From the NCBI GenBank assembly GCA_021234155.1, contig JAJEKV010000408.1, positions 166,732 to 230,731 of the forward strand: 64,000 bases of DNA. The letters are read 5' to 3'. This document shows, one piece after another, positions 1 through 12,027 of this stretch. Both the position numbers and the translations under genes were made by a program. This stretch comes from Isoetes taiwanensis. Its lineage: Eukaryota; Streptophyta; Lycopodiopsida; Isoetales; Isoetaceae. Position 1 is the stretch's first letter; each line of letters starts with the position of its first letter. The notes under the pieces were generated by a model that was given only the letters and a program-made list of their open reading frames with translations, was not told the origin of the DNA and did no database searches.

Positions 1-334
1 ATCACAAAGGGGGTGAGTTCACAAGGGGGTGAGATCAAATGAAGGCACTAAGGCCTATATACCATCTGTTTTCAAAAAAAAAAATACAAAGGCACAAAAG
101 GCACGTAGACTAACTTGATCAAAAAAAAAAAAAAAAAAGGTGTACAGTAGGGACTTCAAGCTTCATCGTAAGAAAAAGTGAAGAAAATTAGTTTAGAATA
201 CATAAAAAAAGCAAAAATTTAATGCATGCATGCTACTTACTCTGTAGAAAATTTTGGAGTTCAAAAAACTTCATGTTCTTCTTAGGTCTTCTACCTCTTC
301 TTCTTCTTCTTGATTACGGTCTTATTTCGATTAG
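1..334. other. AT-rich non-coding stretch
   Basis: No supported gene. It holds two long A runs (about 67-82 and 121-139) and a short direct repeat of a GGGGTGAG motif at the extreme left end. Confidence 0.5.
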
Positions 335-802
335 TTATCGAGAATCTTGGGAATCAAATTGATCATCGGAAGAAGCTTCATCAGAGGAATCGAAATTAGA
401 GGAGGATTCCACCTCTTCTGAAAGCTCCGAAAGATCTTCAGAGCTTTCGGAAGAGGTGGAATGAGACTTAAACTCTCGGGCTCGGGGCTCTGAGTCTTGG
501 GCTCTCGGGTTGGGCTCCGGCAAATGGTAATTTGGCCAAGATCCTATTTCATAAGCGGCCATCACGTGCCAAAGGAATTGAAAGCGTTTTCGGCGCTTAG
601 GGGGGGGAGGAGAGGAGAGGGAGAGGGAGGCATTTGCTGGAGGGGAGGCGGCGGCGGCGGCGCCGACATTGTTGGAAGGAATTGGGCGATGCTTCTCCTT
701 CCGACCATAGCCTATAAAGGCTGGCGTGAAATTAATTTCGTAGGCTACGATTTTAGGATTTCGTACCATTAGCATCTTTATTCCTAAAGATTTAGTAGGC
801 AA
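335..802 (-). CDS. Hypothetical Ser/Glu-rich acidic protein (open frame only)
   Basis: I do not recognise this 155-residue frame. In order it shows an alanine/proline/serine-rich stretch (about residues 47-70), a basic cluster PPPPKRRKRFQF (about 67-78) that could be a nuclear localisation signal, and a C-terminal third made almost entirely of Ser, Glu and Asp. The acidic tail is encoded over an imperfect DNA palindrome, so its composition may come from the repeat and not from selection. The start is uncertain because no homologue is recognised, and a splice form could exist. It may be the end of a larger mobile-element gene or a chance frame. Confidence 0.25.
   Translation of the reverse strand: MPTKSLGIKMLMVRNPKIVAYEINFTPAFIGYGRKEKHRPIPSNNVGAAAAASPPANASLSLSSPPPPKRRKRFQFLWHVMAAYEIGSWPNYHLPEPNPRAQDSEPRAREFKSHSTSSESSEDLSELSEEVESSSNFDSSDEASSDDQFDSQDSR
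406..462. repeat. 57-bp imperfect palindrome
   Basis: ATTCCACCTCTTCTGAAAGC on the left is mirrored by GCTTTCGGAAGAGGTGGAAT on the right around a central AGATCT. Only a few positions mismatch. It lies inside the acidic open frame on the minus strand. Confidence 0.7.
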
Positions 803-889
803 CTAATAATAACCTCGAAAGGACCATTATTTTATTTTCTAAAAAACATTAAAAAAAAATATATATATATATCTATCCTGAATTGGCCA

Positions 890-1725
890 TTCATGAATAG
901 CTCCAACATGCCACCTACGATGCACCCATGATTCACCACATGATTCATGTAACAAAAGGTCATGTAAAGGCTCAAGCATGCCAAGGTGGCTCAAATATGC
1001 CACCTAGGCTCCAACATGCCAAGGTGGCTCAAACATGCCAATAAGCTCCAACATACCACCCACGATGCACCACATGATTCACCACATGATTCACCAAATG
1101 CACCTCATGATTCACCACATGCACCATTTGCATCACCAAACATGTTGGTCAATGAAAGTCAAACATGTAACAAAGGTCATGTAAAGGCTCAAGCATGCCA
1201 AGGTGGCTCAAATATGCCACCTAGGCTCCAACATGCCAAGGTGGCTCAAACATGCCACGTAAGCTCCAACATGCCACCTACGATGCACCACATGATTCAC
1301 CACATGATTCACCAAATGCACCTCATGATTCACCACATGCACCATTTGCATCACCAAACATGTTGGTCAATGAAAGTCAAACATGTAACAAAGGTCATGT
1401 AAAGGCTCAAGCATGCCAAGGTGGCTCAAATATGCCACCTAGGCTCCAACATGCCAAGGTGGCTCAAACATGCCACGTAAGCTCCAACATGCCACCTCAC
1501 GATGCACCACATGATTCACCACATGATTCACCAAATACACCTCATGATTCACCACATGCACCATTTGCATCACCAAACATGTTGGTCAATGAAAGTCAAA
1601 CATGCCACGTAAGCTCCAACATGCCACCTACGATTCACCACATGATTCACCACATGGTTCACCAAATGCACCACATGATTCACCACATGCACCATTTGCA
1701 TCACCACATCTATCGCGACATGTAA
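890..1725. repeat. Minisatellite, about 217-218 bp unit
   Basis: The phrase GGTCATGTAAAGGCTCAAGC recurs near 959, 1176 and 1394, giving a 217-218 bp period over about 3.5 units. Each unit contains nested shorter repeats: CACCACATGATT two to four times and AGGTGGCTCAAA twice. The period is not a multiple of three, so the long open frames here are by-products of a stop-poor repeat and not a protein gene. Confidence 0.85.
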
Positions 1726-3600
1726 CACCACATTGTCATGAATCTTTGAATACATCAATTTCTTACGGAGATTTGAACTCCACAGTGTTGCTGCGGTTGA
1801 ACTCCACCGAAAAAAAGTCTATTGTATACAATAGTATACAACAATGTACATTAGAGTGTCAATGAAAGAATAGGTTACAAGAATAACCTCTTTGGTTACA
1901 ATAATACAAACATGTGATTACAAGTAAAGATCTATTGATGTCAACCTCGACTTCATTACTACGACAAGCGTGCTTCACAACATCAATCATCATTAGCGGT
2001 GTGTCCAACATTTCGCAACTAGAAATTGGTACACCCGCAACAAACATATCGGGCCTCACATTGGATGAGTAATACCTTCAAATTCTGAACTCACCTTGCA
2101 TTGGGATAGTATGTCCAAGTCTCGCATTCTGCAGCCACAACTTTCTTTACAAAGACACATATAAGCGGGACCACCACGACCCGCAATCGGTGAGTGGGGG
2201 AACTTGTAATTTTCTTGTGGCTTGACTTTATGGTGCTTGGGAATTTTGTGTTTGCATCCTCAACAAAACTCATGGCGGGCTCGGAGCCCTTGTACATTTC
2301 TAAATTTGTCAAAATGGTACACACAGGTGACATTTAAGCTGGTGACCTCCAAGACCTACAATGACATACTTTGTCGGTCTTTGGCGATAACATCTTTGGC
2401 GAGAATGGTACATTCGAAATTGCAAGTTGAGGGTGCAGCGGTTTGTCCTTTGAAGCAAGCTCGTTCGGCGGTAATGTGTAAATGGCGGATCCATGAAATG
2501 GAACCTACGTTCCATGTCATGCTTGATCGAGAAGTGGTGCATACACACGCCAAAGTCAAAGATGCGGTAAAACAAGATGATTTAAGAAACAACGAAGACT
2601 TCAAATCTGAGTTGTTTATATTAAATTACTAACCTCATGAAGAAATGGACTATCGTCCTTTGAACCAATCCCTACTTTTCTCCAATATTTACGATTGCCT
2701 CTTGATCAAGCACAAGAGGCTCTGCAATCCTTTAAACACTTCAAGTGGCAAGTGTTACGGTGGGATGTGCGCTCTTAACAACTGCGGTCCTCGTCTTTGG
2801 TGGTGTAAGTTTACATTCAGACAAATGGAAGATCATTGAAAACCTTGAGGAACATTGAAATAGCCAAGAAATGAACAATTGAAGTAAAACTTTGTTTATA
2901 TTAAAAAGTCAAGAGAGGTTACATCATATACACAATAATACTATTTCTAGGCTTTAGTTCTATGTTTTTCATCATATTAATACAAATTTGACTCTCGATT
3001 GTCAAACATATTGACATTTTGTTGCTTTTCGACATAACTTTGCACATTCCCGCCTTTAGCAACCCCCGAAGCCAAACCTTTAGATCATTCATGAGGAAAT
3101 TGCCATCTACTCTGTCGGGGCTCAATTTGTTTTGGACGGATCATGGTGTTTGGCGCATTGAGGTACCCTTTGTATCTCTTTGTCATCAATGAGAAACCAC
3201 GTTCTCTTTTGTGAAACACGGAAATTCGTCGTAGACCTTTTTTGGTGCTTCAAAAAATTGGCTTTTTTCTTGTTAAATAAATTTGTGTTGGTGCGGTGAT
3301 CGACTCCATATGAACTTGAATTTGTCCTTGTGTTTCATCAATGCTCCCTTAACTATGACTCTCAAGTTTTGAGCTGCGAGGCTGGACCAAAGTGCTATAT
3401 GAAAATTCATTTGCACCAATCTATGAACTCATTGACTGGTCTAGTTACTACCCACTTGGTTACGTTAAGTGTGATCAACTTAACATCATCTTCTTTGGCG
3501 GTGGGTATGGACTCACTCTTGTCATAGCTTCTACCCGAACTCCATTGTAGTAAAAACAAGTAGGATTGGGCTTAACCTTGTAGTCTTACGCATGGGCCGA
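1726..3600. other. No supported gene; scattered open frames
   Basis: Several open frames of 60-136 codons occur on both strands, for example plus 2222-2632 and minus 2356-2604. None has a motif I recognise, and they overlap one another. The stretch may be a degenerate mobile element, but no termini or catalytic motifs are visible. Confidence 0.3.
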
Positions 3601-3604
3601 GTTG

Positions 3605-3705
3605 GTGCGGCTGGAAACTTACGCTTGGCATTTCTTGGTGCGGGGCTGGAAACTTACGCCGGCATCTATTAGATGCGCGGGGATGGAAACTTACGCTTGA
3701 GAATG
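3605..3705. repeat. Short tandem repeat with GGAAACTTACGC core
   Basis: The phrase (G)CTGGAAACTTACGC or GATGGAAACTTACGC appears three times, at about 3619, 3648 and 3682, spaced 30-35 bp apart. Confidence 0.65.
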
Positions 3706-4115
3706 TCTTGGAGGTGTCTTTTGCTTGGAATTACGCTCTTGCTTTTTGCGAGACACTTCCGGTGCAAAAAATTTAACGATTCGGTAACTATATGGGTCAA
3801 ATTAAAAAAAACGGGCACAAAAGGTTGGAAGTTACCTTGTGACTTACATTCCGCGAAACGATTTGTTGGATCATAACGATGCATCTGGCGATTTGGCGAT
3901 TGGTGTGGAGCATGACTTAATGCATCTGTTGATCTGGCGGATTCTTGTCGGTTAGACACCCTCTTTGGAGCTTGACTTGATGCACCCTCTTGATTTGTTG
4001 ACATCGCGATTTGTCGGAGCTTCACGTAACTTTGATGCATCTTGATTTGCAGAGTTTCTATCGTGTCTAATGCTTTCGAAGGGGTGCGAGTGTCTTGTCC
4101 CCCTAGCGACCACAT
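3669..4115 (-). CDS. Hypothetical open frame, 148 aa
   Basis: Unrecognised. The frame is polar, rich in Ser, Gln and Arg, with short internal repeats of the kind 'xxAPxxxSNRQ' (about residues 48-85), matching imperfect DNA repeats around TGATGCATC. No domain, signal peptide or membrane segment is evident. It may belong to a decayed mobile element that also left open frames at 6.2-6.7 kb. Chance openness cannot be excluded. Confidence 0.15.
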   Translation of the reverse strand: MWSLGGQDTRTPSKALDTIETLQIKMHQSYVKLRQIAMSTNQEGASSQAPKRVSNRQESARSTDALSHAPHQSPNRQMHRYDPTNRFAECKSQGNFQPFVPVFFNLTHIVTESLNFLHRKCLAKSKSVIPSKRHLQDILKRKFPSPRI

Positions 4116-4379
4116 TGTACATCTATATCTACAAAGTAGGGATGAAGAAGTAAGCTACATATCCCAATTGCATCAAACAAGACTTGGTTACCTTTGAGGG
4201 TAGAAAATAATTCCTTTTTGGTGTGCTAGATGGACTCACATAGTCATTGCCACCCGGTATGAGCGATTAGACCTGAATTAGTAAGCGGCACCATGCTCGC
4301 AAACACGGAATTGAATCACAATTGATTGTAACTATGCTTTGGTTTTTTTAACTAAGTTCGGACTTTTTACTCTCTTTAC

Positions 4380-4665
4380 GATGTTCTGTTTTTATATATC
4401 TAAAGTGTCCCCTAAAATGGCGGCGATCTCATCGAGGGGGCACTTTAGATACCTAAAACGAGGAGAAGCAAAAGAGACTAAGCCAGACCGGGATCTTGTT
4501 TTATGTCGGGCTTACTCCCTTTTCGAGTTTCTGCTTGGGGTATCTAATTAAGCCACGAGTGGCGATGTCATCCTAGGGGGCAAATTAGATCACGATAAGC
4601 GAGGAAAGCGAAGGAGACTAAGCGGGGCTTACTCTCTTTTCGAGCTACCTATAAGTGCTCACACT
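4380..4665. repeat. Diverged direct repeat with internal hairpins
   Basis: Two related blocks (about 4395-4530 and 4540-4660) share GGGGGCAnnTTAGAT, CGAGGAnAnGC, GAGACTAAGC and GGGCTTACTC with TTTTCGAG. Within each block the GAGnnTAAGC and GGGCTTACTC segments face each other, so each could fold. Confidence 0.55.
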
Positions 4666-5400
4666 GTAAGTGCCTCGGTAGCTTGAAGTTGCTTTTGATC
4701 CTCCCTACTCACACCTAAGGCTTGTACCCATCTTTGTAGAAAATTCATGACGGCAATTCTCAATGCAGTGGTGATTACAAATCACGCAAAGTGAGCATAA
4801 ATTTGTCAATGAGAATACAATTATACTAAGCACTTGAGGGGAATTTTGTTATGAAGTACCTCAAAGATTTGGCGGACATGGAAGATGGTATTGGTGACTG
4901 CATTCAACAATCAAAGTTGGTAGTGGTTTCCCATCATCCTTTGGAGGATCTTGCCACGAGAATGGACAGCCACTACCATAATCTTGACCTTATCAAGGTG
5001 CGGAAGTAGTGGATCAAGACAAATAAAGGAAGGCGGTCCTTGCAAGGCGAAACCTCTCTAACCTTGGTTCCGGCACTTTCAATCTTTGTTGTAATGCGCT
5101 TCCACGGTGACGGTGATTAAGCTCCTCGATTTTTATGCGCTCAAGTTACGGTAATAGTTCCTTCATTTCGGCCTCGTATCTTGGCATATAGCAGAATAAA
5201 ATCTGCCGCGACTTGGTTTATCCTTAATCATTCCTTCCCATTTTTTTAAATCTTTATTCATCTTCTCGATGCGGAACTCAAGTTCTTTGAACCTTCATTT
5301 GTAGCACCTGCGGGCTTTGATCACAAGTTTGCAACCTTGCCTTGGCTTGAATCACCGATCTTGTAGAGTTGATCCATTCTCCGGTGTCTGTTGAATTCAT
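4666..5400. other. No supported gene
   Basis: No recognisable protein. A plus-strand stretch near 4850-5010 reads openly for about 50 codons without a known motif. I see no repeat structure or RNA gene. Confidence 0.3.
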
Positions 5401-5404
5401 CACG

Positions 5405-5960
5405 GAAAGTAATCCAAGGTTAGTACCACATGCACACAACGGGCACCACTTTACACACCACAAATTCCATCATGACAAACTTTGCACCACAAATGGCGTC
5501 ATATTCACCACATGTGGTGTGGCAATGGTGTGGCATGCCAAAATGGTGCCACATGCCACACCACATATGGCACCACAATGCACCCAAGGCACCACATATG
5601 GCAATCCATTGCCCGCACCACAAATGGCGTCAAAGACACCACATGTGGTGCAAAATGTGGATCCATAGTGGTGCCACATTATTTACCACATGTGGCACCA
5701 CAATGCCGCGAAGGCACCACATCCGTGGGGCATCCACCACCCCATATGTGGCGGATGGCGTGGTGCAATATTTAAGCAGCGGCGATTGGCACCACATATG
5801 GCGGACAATCCACCATTCACAAGTATCACCATATCTAACATCACATATGACACTAAGTATAGAAACATATGGAAGCCAATTCACTATTAGGATAAGGTAC
5901 CACGTTTGGTACTATATGTGACACTACATATGCTACAAACTACATTATTAACATATAAGC
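5405..5960. repeat. Degenerate repeat array rich in CACATATGG / CACCACA
   Basis: The near-palindromic words CACATATGG, CACATGTGG and ACCACATATGGC recur about every 15-35 bp, interspersed with GGCACCACA and GGTGTGGC. Because the core is self-complementary, open frames appear on both strands in all phases. These are artefacts of the repeat. Confidence 0.7.
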
Positions 5961-6259
5961 GGCACCATATGACGTCTGTAACACATTTGGAGCTACATAC
6001 TCTTGTGAACTGAAATTATCCACCACAACTTCGAAACTAGCGACACAAATTTCCTACACATAACACAACACACCCAAATGAAGAAGTAAGTGGTGTGCAC
6101 GATTGTTCAAGCTTGCTAGACCTTCTTTGGGAAAATACGGTTCAATATTAAATTGCATCATATGGTGGTTCGGAAGAAGAGGGTTGAAAAGTACCTATTT
6201 TTTTGGTGATTTTCCCGAGATTCTTCTTACGACTTGAGGAGGCTTGAATTGTGGCCTAG

Positions 6260-6742
6260 TCATTTCAAGAGAGGAAGCATCATCGTGGCGGGTTGCTCTG
6301 CTTCCTCACTATTTGAAATGATTGCATGCTTCCTCTTACGTTGGGACGGAGGAGGCTTGAGACCCTTTTCTCTTAAGCATTTGTTGCGGAAACTCAACCA
6401 ATTTATTTCTTTTCCTTTTGTGTGAAGGTAATGCACATAACTTGACCATAGTCGTGAGGCCATGCCTCCCCGGGCACACTTCACACTTTGTGATTTTTTT
6501 GTAAAGGCACATATATTCATTATACCTCTCCTTGCTCATATTCTTCAACTTTGCATGATGAAACAAAACAATATTCTAAACAACGAGAGAATCATGGGCA
6601 TCCCAGAATCTAGAATGCAACCCACATGTAAGTGGATTTTCCTAATACTTTTCGGTCCCCAAACGGACTCGATTTCTTCTTGTGTGGCGTAATGCTTTTC
6701 TTGCACTGTACATTTCCTTGTAGGTGTATCCGTGGCATTCAA
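6260..6742 (-). CDS. Coding-like remnant, unknown (mobile-element candidate)
   Basis: Two or three overlapping minus-strand frames look coding by composition: long polar and basic runs (KHYATQEEIESVWGPKS near 6680; KRKRNKLVEFPQQMLKRK near 6390; KRKHAIISNSEEAEQ near 6310) and a C-x-x-C pair in KITKCEVCPGRHG near 6480. The frame switches between these pieces, so this is at best a decayed exon or exons. I cannot name a family. No introns or termini can be fixed. Confidence 0.2.
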
Positions 6743-6784
6743 GTCCGGTATGATCGAGAGCCATTTAAGTGATCGATCTTCTTG

Positions 6785-6910
6785 CGAAATCAGAAATGGT
6801 CTTTCGGATTAAGGGGGCGTGTCGAGTTTTTGAGGAAAATGAAAATTCAGAATCGAAATGGTCTTGCGGATTAAGGGGCGTGATCGAGTTTTTGAGGGAA
6901 AATGATGGGT
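6785..6910. repeat. Two-copy tandem repeat, about 62-64 bp
   Basis: AAATGGTCTTTCGGATTAAG and AAATGGTCTTGCGGATTAAG head two neighbouring copies that both continue into GGGGCGTGnTCGAGTTTTTG and AGGnAAAATGA. Confidence 0.7.
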
Positions 6911-8040
6911 ATGCGTTCTTTGAATAAGCCTGAATAAGACCGAAAGGACAAATTTTGAATAAGTAATCATGTGTATTTTTGAAAAAATAACTCCCTCTCC
7001 CACTACAAATTCGGTAGTTCCCACCACACTTAGCACCCAAAAATGTGGTGCTAAAATGCACGTTTTTGTTCCACTACAACATGCTTTCACCCTTACATTT
7101 TTAACAATTAATTGCATCTCTTAAACCTGTAATCTGCTCGAACTTAACTTACTCAAAATCAACCAACATCAGAATTTAATGTTTACATTATCATTTGTTA
7201 CTGCTGTACATGAACATAAACTATATATGTGCAAGGACTTGGCATTCTACTTCAATCACATACAATGTCCATTACCTGTACTAAGCATTTCAGTGGAGTT
7301 TCCAAAGCAAGGTAGCACATAAGATAATATTTTCACACCTTATTTTTGACGTTTCCTCCATGACTGGTCGCTCTTGCTCCTTTGTCTGCATAGGAAGTCT
7401 CATGCTATAGTCAAACCTCCTCATATTTTTCAGCCTTTTGCATTTTGCCACTAGCTTGGCCATTGCCCTTGACCTTTTTCCTTTGTTCAGTTCTGCAGAA
7501 GGATGATTACTGCCCCCAACTATTGTTTAGTGCCAAGATCACATAGCAACTCAGTTCGCAGCAAAGATATGAGGACAAACATACCATCTAAATTCGTACA
7601 GATAAAAACCCCTTCCGGCATGTGTTCTACTTGAATGCAAAGGATGCATTTCAAGAAAATAGCAGAATAAGAGGAGAAAGGAAAAAGTAGGTCACAGAAG
7701 GGGAGAAGGCAGAAACAGCGGCAGAACCAGCAAACAAAAATGCATGCTCCCTTGACACATCTAAAATGGCAGTATGGATGCCCATACCAAATTACTGGAA
7801 AACTTGCCAGAAGAAAACACATGCAATGATACACCTTCGAATAGAATATTAGACGAAAACTTTTCAATTCAGTTTCGGAAGCGTCGGAAGGAGACTATTC
7901 GTCAGATTTGAGCTCTGTTCGGAGCGGATAGCGTTTGTGTAGCAGGCTGGGGTTGGATGACCGAGCATTTACAGGCAGCAGCCAGTTTTTAGCAGCCATC
8001 AGCATATGCTAGGTATATGCCAGCATATACTTGAATATGC
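6911..8040. other. No supported gene
   Basis: Nothing recognisable. Near 7985-8060 there is a short internally repetitive patch built from CAGCATATGC/ATATGCC words. It lies next to the 3' limit of the transposase remnant and might be part of that element's end. Confidence 0.35.
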
Positions 8041-10123
8041 CCACATACCCACATAAACGAGGGTTTGCCCCCCTAGGGGCAACCCAAAAATTCCAGACAA
8101 TGTCTTTTTCGAGACATTTGTGAAATTTGCCTAAGAAGTGACTTAAACTGTGAGGAACAGCCATCACTCCAAAAAACATGTTTGTTATAGCTAATTCTTA
8201 TAGACTCTGCATGATTTTGGAGACAATGTTGGACAAATTCAATATCATGAGTCTTATCATCACTTATATAAAAATGAGTCTCCTTCACAATTCCTCTCAA
8301 GGAGTCTTTTCTTCTCTCTGTTGCAACATTTTTTTTTTTTTGGTCTCTTTTTTTTCTTCTTCCTTCTTTTGTCTTTCTTCTGCCACTGTTTCTCTCATTC
8401 TCCTGTAAGTGATGTGCACAAGAATGGAGACCTGGTCAGTATGCCAATGGCAGGATTGAGCTTCCTGTTGAATTTTGAATCCATAGTTTTCTGCAAAATC
8501 TATCACAGAGACAATAGTATCATCTTGAAGTGTTGCCAAACATTGTCTGAATTGTTTGGCTTGTCAATGAGCTCTATAATTATGTGGAACACAGTTCTTC
8601 AAAGTTTTAATTGCATGCTGATGGAATTCAAAAGGAGAACCTGCTTTGTAAGTCAATCTTGTAACCTTTGCAGGTTTCTTGCCTGCCCTACTTTTCTTGT
8701 TCTGGACTTCTTGCTGCAAAAATGAAGTAAGCTTTAATTTTCTCCATTCACAAACTTATACAGCAAAATCTAAAATAGATCTACCTTTTCAAACACTTTC
8801 CAATTAACCTCTTGCTTATTAATCTTAATCTTTTCTCTCGGGCATGTAAGCAGCTTGTATTAAAATCAATCAATTGCATGAAATTCAAGGTAAACAACAA
8901 AACTGGGAATTACAAGGGAACCACACTAACCTACACGTTTGCATTAGACATGCATACTTGTGCCATTCATCATTCTCATCCTTTGTGCACACAATTTGTC
9001 TCCAATAATCACTAGTTGATTTGACAGTGTGTTCTTTAGCTTCACATGCTGGACGTGAACCACAAATTCTGCACTTACACTTGCATTCTTTGTGTACACT
9101 ATTAGGATCAGTCCTCATGTTATTTATGGCTTGAATGGCAAATTCAAGATGTAGATGGTGTTGGCAGCAACATGTTTCTCTTTCTTGAAGCTTCCTAATA
9201 TAGCTTGGTTTCAATCTTTCAAAAGTCTGCTGTGAAATCTTCATCTCATGATGTTCCTTCTGAAATGCAAGGTATAGTTGCATCTGAACATAAAGAATTG
9301 AAATTTAGATTTCATACCCATGTAAGAGAAACTTCATCAAAGATTACCTGTATCACTTCCAGGAAATGTATTGGATGATCAATTTTCTCATCACTCTCAG
9401 TTACATGCTTTCTAACATGTTTTTTATAAGGTGAAACTCGGGTATTTTCATCCCAAAATCTTCTGACAAGACTTATCTCTTCAGGGGAAAGCGCATCACA
9501 TCGCTTCTTTCTTGCATGCATTGACCATGGACCAGCACCAAACTCTGCACATATTCGTCTTTTAAATGCCTGGGCTATAGTTTCTTTGGAAATTGAAAGA
9601 AGCCTTGAAAATGCTGTCTAATTAATCCCTTTAACTGTAGAAGCTGCTATTTGGAGCGTGGTCTTCCTTGCTTGCAGTACATCATTACTTTGTCGAAATT
9701 TTTGTGCTTGCATGGTTGCTCTCACATTGAAAATCATGTCTTTCATCACATGAAATTCCTTGGGATCTGCTATAGTAACATGTGATAAATGCTTGATCCA
9801 TTTTATAAAACTGTGTGCTACTCTTCCTTTTGATTCATTATCAGCACAATTCCTTACAATGTGAAAGAAAGAATCCTCTAACTCTTTTGAATGTTCCTGT
9901 TGTCTTGACTCAAGGAATGTTCTTTTCTCTTTTGTACTGCAGGTGCGATGTTTTCCTTTTCAAATTCTCTAATCCTCTTTCTAGATTCTCGTTTTTTCCT
10001 GGCTTCTAGCTCCAAGTAAATTCTCCATTTAGTAGAATCAATGCTTTCAGGAGAACTTGCCATCAAATTGATATGAATAGGGAATTGTAATTTTAATAGA
10101 ATTGCAATTGAAATAGAAACCAT
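8041..10123 (-). mobile_element. DNA-transposon transposase remnant ('DFAENY / SDG-SSQFK' family)
   Basis: A transposase-like gene runs right to left. Order on the minus strand: charged N terminus (about 10060-9880); 'RRFWDENTRVSPYKK' and 'HPIHFLEV' (9480-9350); an apparent 64-nt GT-AG intron at 9284-9347; a 'FxxLKPSYIRK' block with a Cys/His cluster CCCQHHLHLE and a C-K-C-K-C-R-I-C segment (9280-9050); then an exon starting at about 8715. That exon carries the block before the first catalytic Asp, VIDFAENYG with C-H-W (8500-8440), and finally YISDDKTHD and FWSDGCSSQFKS (8270-8110). The two aspartates (DFAEN, SDG) fit a DDE/D-type nuclease. A TGA stands where this family normally has Trp in the block before DFAENY (about 8566), and the last conserved part near 8045 is cut off. 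Termini and target duplication are not identified. A second copy of the family lies at 36.6 kb. Confidence 0.7.
9284..9347 (-). other. Short spliceosomal intron inside the transposase gene
   Basis: The exon ends ...GAAGTGATACAG, then GTAATC...TATGTTCAG, then the next exon ATGCAACTATACC. Reading across joins HPIHFLEVIQ to MQLYLAFQKEHH in one frame. The copy at 37.2 kb has an intron at the equivalent place. Confidence 0.6.
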
Positions 10124-11402
10124 AAACTAATTCATTCCGGAATTGAAGAATGATACCAAGAACTGAACCAAATTCCATGAAATCTCGCCATCCATGAAAT
10201 CTCACCATTTGGTAGAATATCTAAGAATTCTCGTGCCCAAGGGATCAATCCATGTCATCGATCCCTTCCTCCTCGGAGGAGGATTACCATTTCTGGAATA
10301 ACTACCTCAAAATTCGTTACACCAAATGTGATCGAGGAATAAGCACTCATAGCACTTCAAGCACATGTCCGGACATTGCTTTTGGGGTACCACTATCAAA
10401 TTTATACCCTGCTATATAATGGCAGTCCAACAAATTTGCATCCACCACATGAACATCATAATATAGATGCTCAGGATTACAATGAGTAACCTGCACAGTT
10501 GTTGAAACTGCATTGACCGGGGATCCTAAAGGTAGAAATTATACGACAAAATTCAAACTTTGTCAAAAATCGTCCCAGTTCAATCTTATATTTAGCGGTG
10601 TCTTTTTGTCTTGCAGATTAAAGGTCTAACCTTTTAAAAAATGTGCAACCAAAACAAGAATAACTTTTTCACACGTTTTAAGGTTTGAAAACTAGGAGAC
10701 TAGAAAAAAAATGGCAACTCAGTCTAGAAAGCAAGGACATAAACGTAGTCTTGAATTGAGACACCTGTGGCAAAATCTAGTTCAAAATTTCATTTCTCAT
10801 TTGATTGGGATATTACAGAGGATACATCTAGTACATATGTAATATCACATGAAGCACAATTATTGTTTGGCCAAAGTTTCTGAGGTGGAATTGACGGTGG
10901 GGAGCAAAAGAACCTTGCATCAAAAAATAAAAGAACATTACTTAATCAGAAAGATGAAGTAATGGAGGGGTGCGTAGGATCATTTTACCCTGGATTGGGA
11001 GATACCAGAGGTGTGATCTCAGAGGACGGGATCCCTCGGACATGTAATCCCGGAGAACAGAATCCCTCCTTACTGCATAATTACTACGCAAAATTGCCGT
11101 CCCTTATAAGAAAAATTAGAGCTTTCTTGCAGTTCATTTGTCTCCCTCGATTCTCCACCAAATCGAATGGGATAACTTCAGGCATGGTCGGAATGGGCTG
11201 GAGAAGAGTATTAGGTAAGAACCAAGGAGGAATCGCAGCGAGCGCCGCCCCTATCAGAGATCAACCACGGGGCAAAACATTGGCCCTAAACTGCGCAGTC
11301 ACCCATTAATTGCGCAGTTAACGATGGGATCCTGGAGGAGGGGATCTCGTTGACTGCGGGATCCCGAAGGACTGAATCCAATCCATGGTAAGATTATCTC
11401 AT
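10124..11402. other. No supported gene
   Basis: No recognisable gene. A plus frame at 10962-11309 is open for 115 codons but has no known motif. It lies in DNA with short imperfect repeats of GGGATCC and GGAGGA words, which continue to about 11390. Confidence 0.3.
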
Positions 11403-12027
11403 GCCGCAATGGCGGGACTAAAAGTTCAAAAAACAAGTGATGATGTTGCTAATGTTTATGATAAATCTGATACGCCATTAGATCGCCATTGGTCAAATAA
11501 AAGGATTGATGAAATGACTGATAGAGATTGGCCAATATTTAAAGAGGATTTTGACATCTTGTAAAAGGGCTCTTTCCATTGCGTAAATGGAAAGAAGCAA
11601 ACCTATGTTCAGAATTGCTCAGGGCAGTGAATGAAGTTGGATATAAGGAATTCTTACCTATTCAGATGGCAGCTATATCACTTGGTCTTCAACAGAGAGA
11701 TGTCATTGGGGTTGCAAATACTGGCTCTAAAAAACTGCTGCTTTTGTATGGCCTATGCTTGATTATATATCAAAATTGCAACCTATGAAGGAATTGAACA
11801 AGGCTGATGGGCCATTTGCTCTAGTGTTGTCTCCTACTAGAGAGCTTGCTCAACAAATTGTCCATGAAACAATAAAACTTACGCAATATTTGGAGCTAAA
11901 AGTTGTTTCCATTGTTGAAGGACAACCAATTGAGGAGCAAGGCCTCAAGTTACAACAAGAACTAGAAACATGTGCCCAGCGATGCCCGGCATTTCTCGAG
12001 AGCGTGAGAATGGGTCTAGTATATTAG
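11403..12027 (+). pseudogene. DEAD-box helicase pseudogene, N-terminal part (PRP28 / RH21-like)
   Basis: Residues match the plant PRP28 group (DEAD-box 21, the U5-snRNP splicing helicase; DDX23 in animals). Visible blocks: [20 protein letters not shown], a Q-motif region [27 protein letters not shown], motif Ia [10 protein letters not shown] and [10 protein letters not shown]. It is broken. There is a TAA before KGS (about 11561), a frame change just after it, and another within Walker A, where the usual TGSGKT reads TGSKK. A further shift follows near the ATPGR region. No intron is seen in any surviving part, which suggests a retrocopy but depends on the parent gene's structure. The match stops near 12027 and resumes at 16123 after about 4.1 kb of unrelated DNA. 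Confidence 0.9.

Noticed and set aside
986-1725. Long plus-strand open frames of 138 and 157 codons
   Set aside because: They lie wholly in a minisatellite whose unit (217-218 bp) is not a multiple of three. The same peptide appears in different frames in successive units.
5369-5921. Eight overlapping open frames on both strands
   Set aside because: They are produced by a CACATATGG/CACCACA repeat that lacks stops in several phases. No domain was recognised.
8297-8539. C-terminal Glu/Lys-rich tail of a protein
   Set aside because: The charged run is the complement of a poly-T/CTT tract within an intron-like stretch of the transposase remnant.
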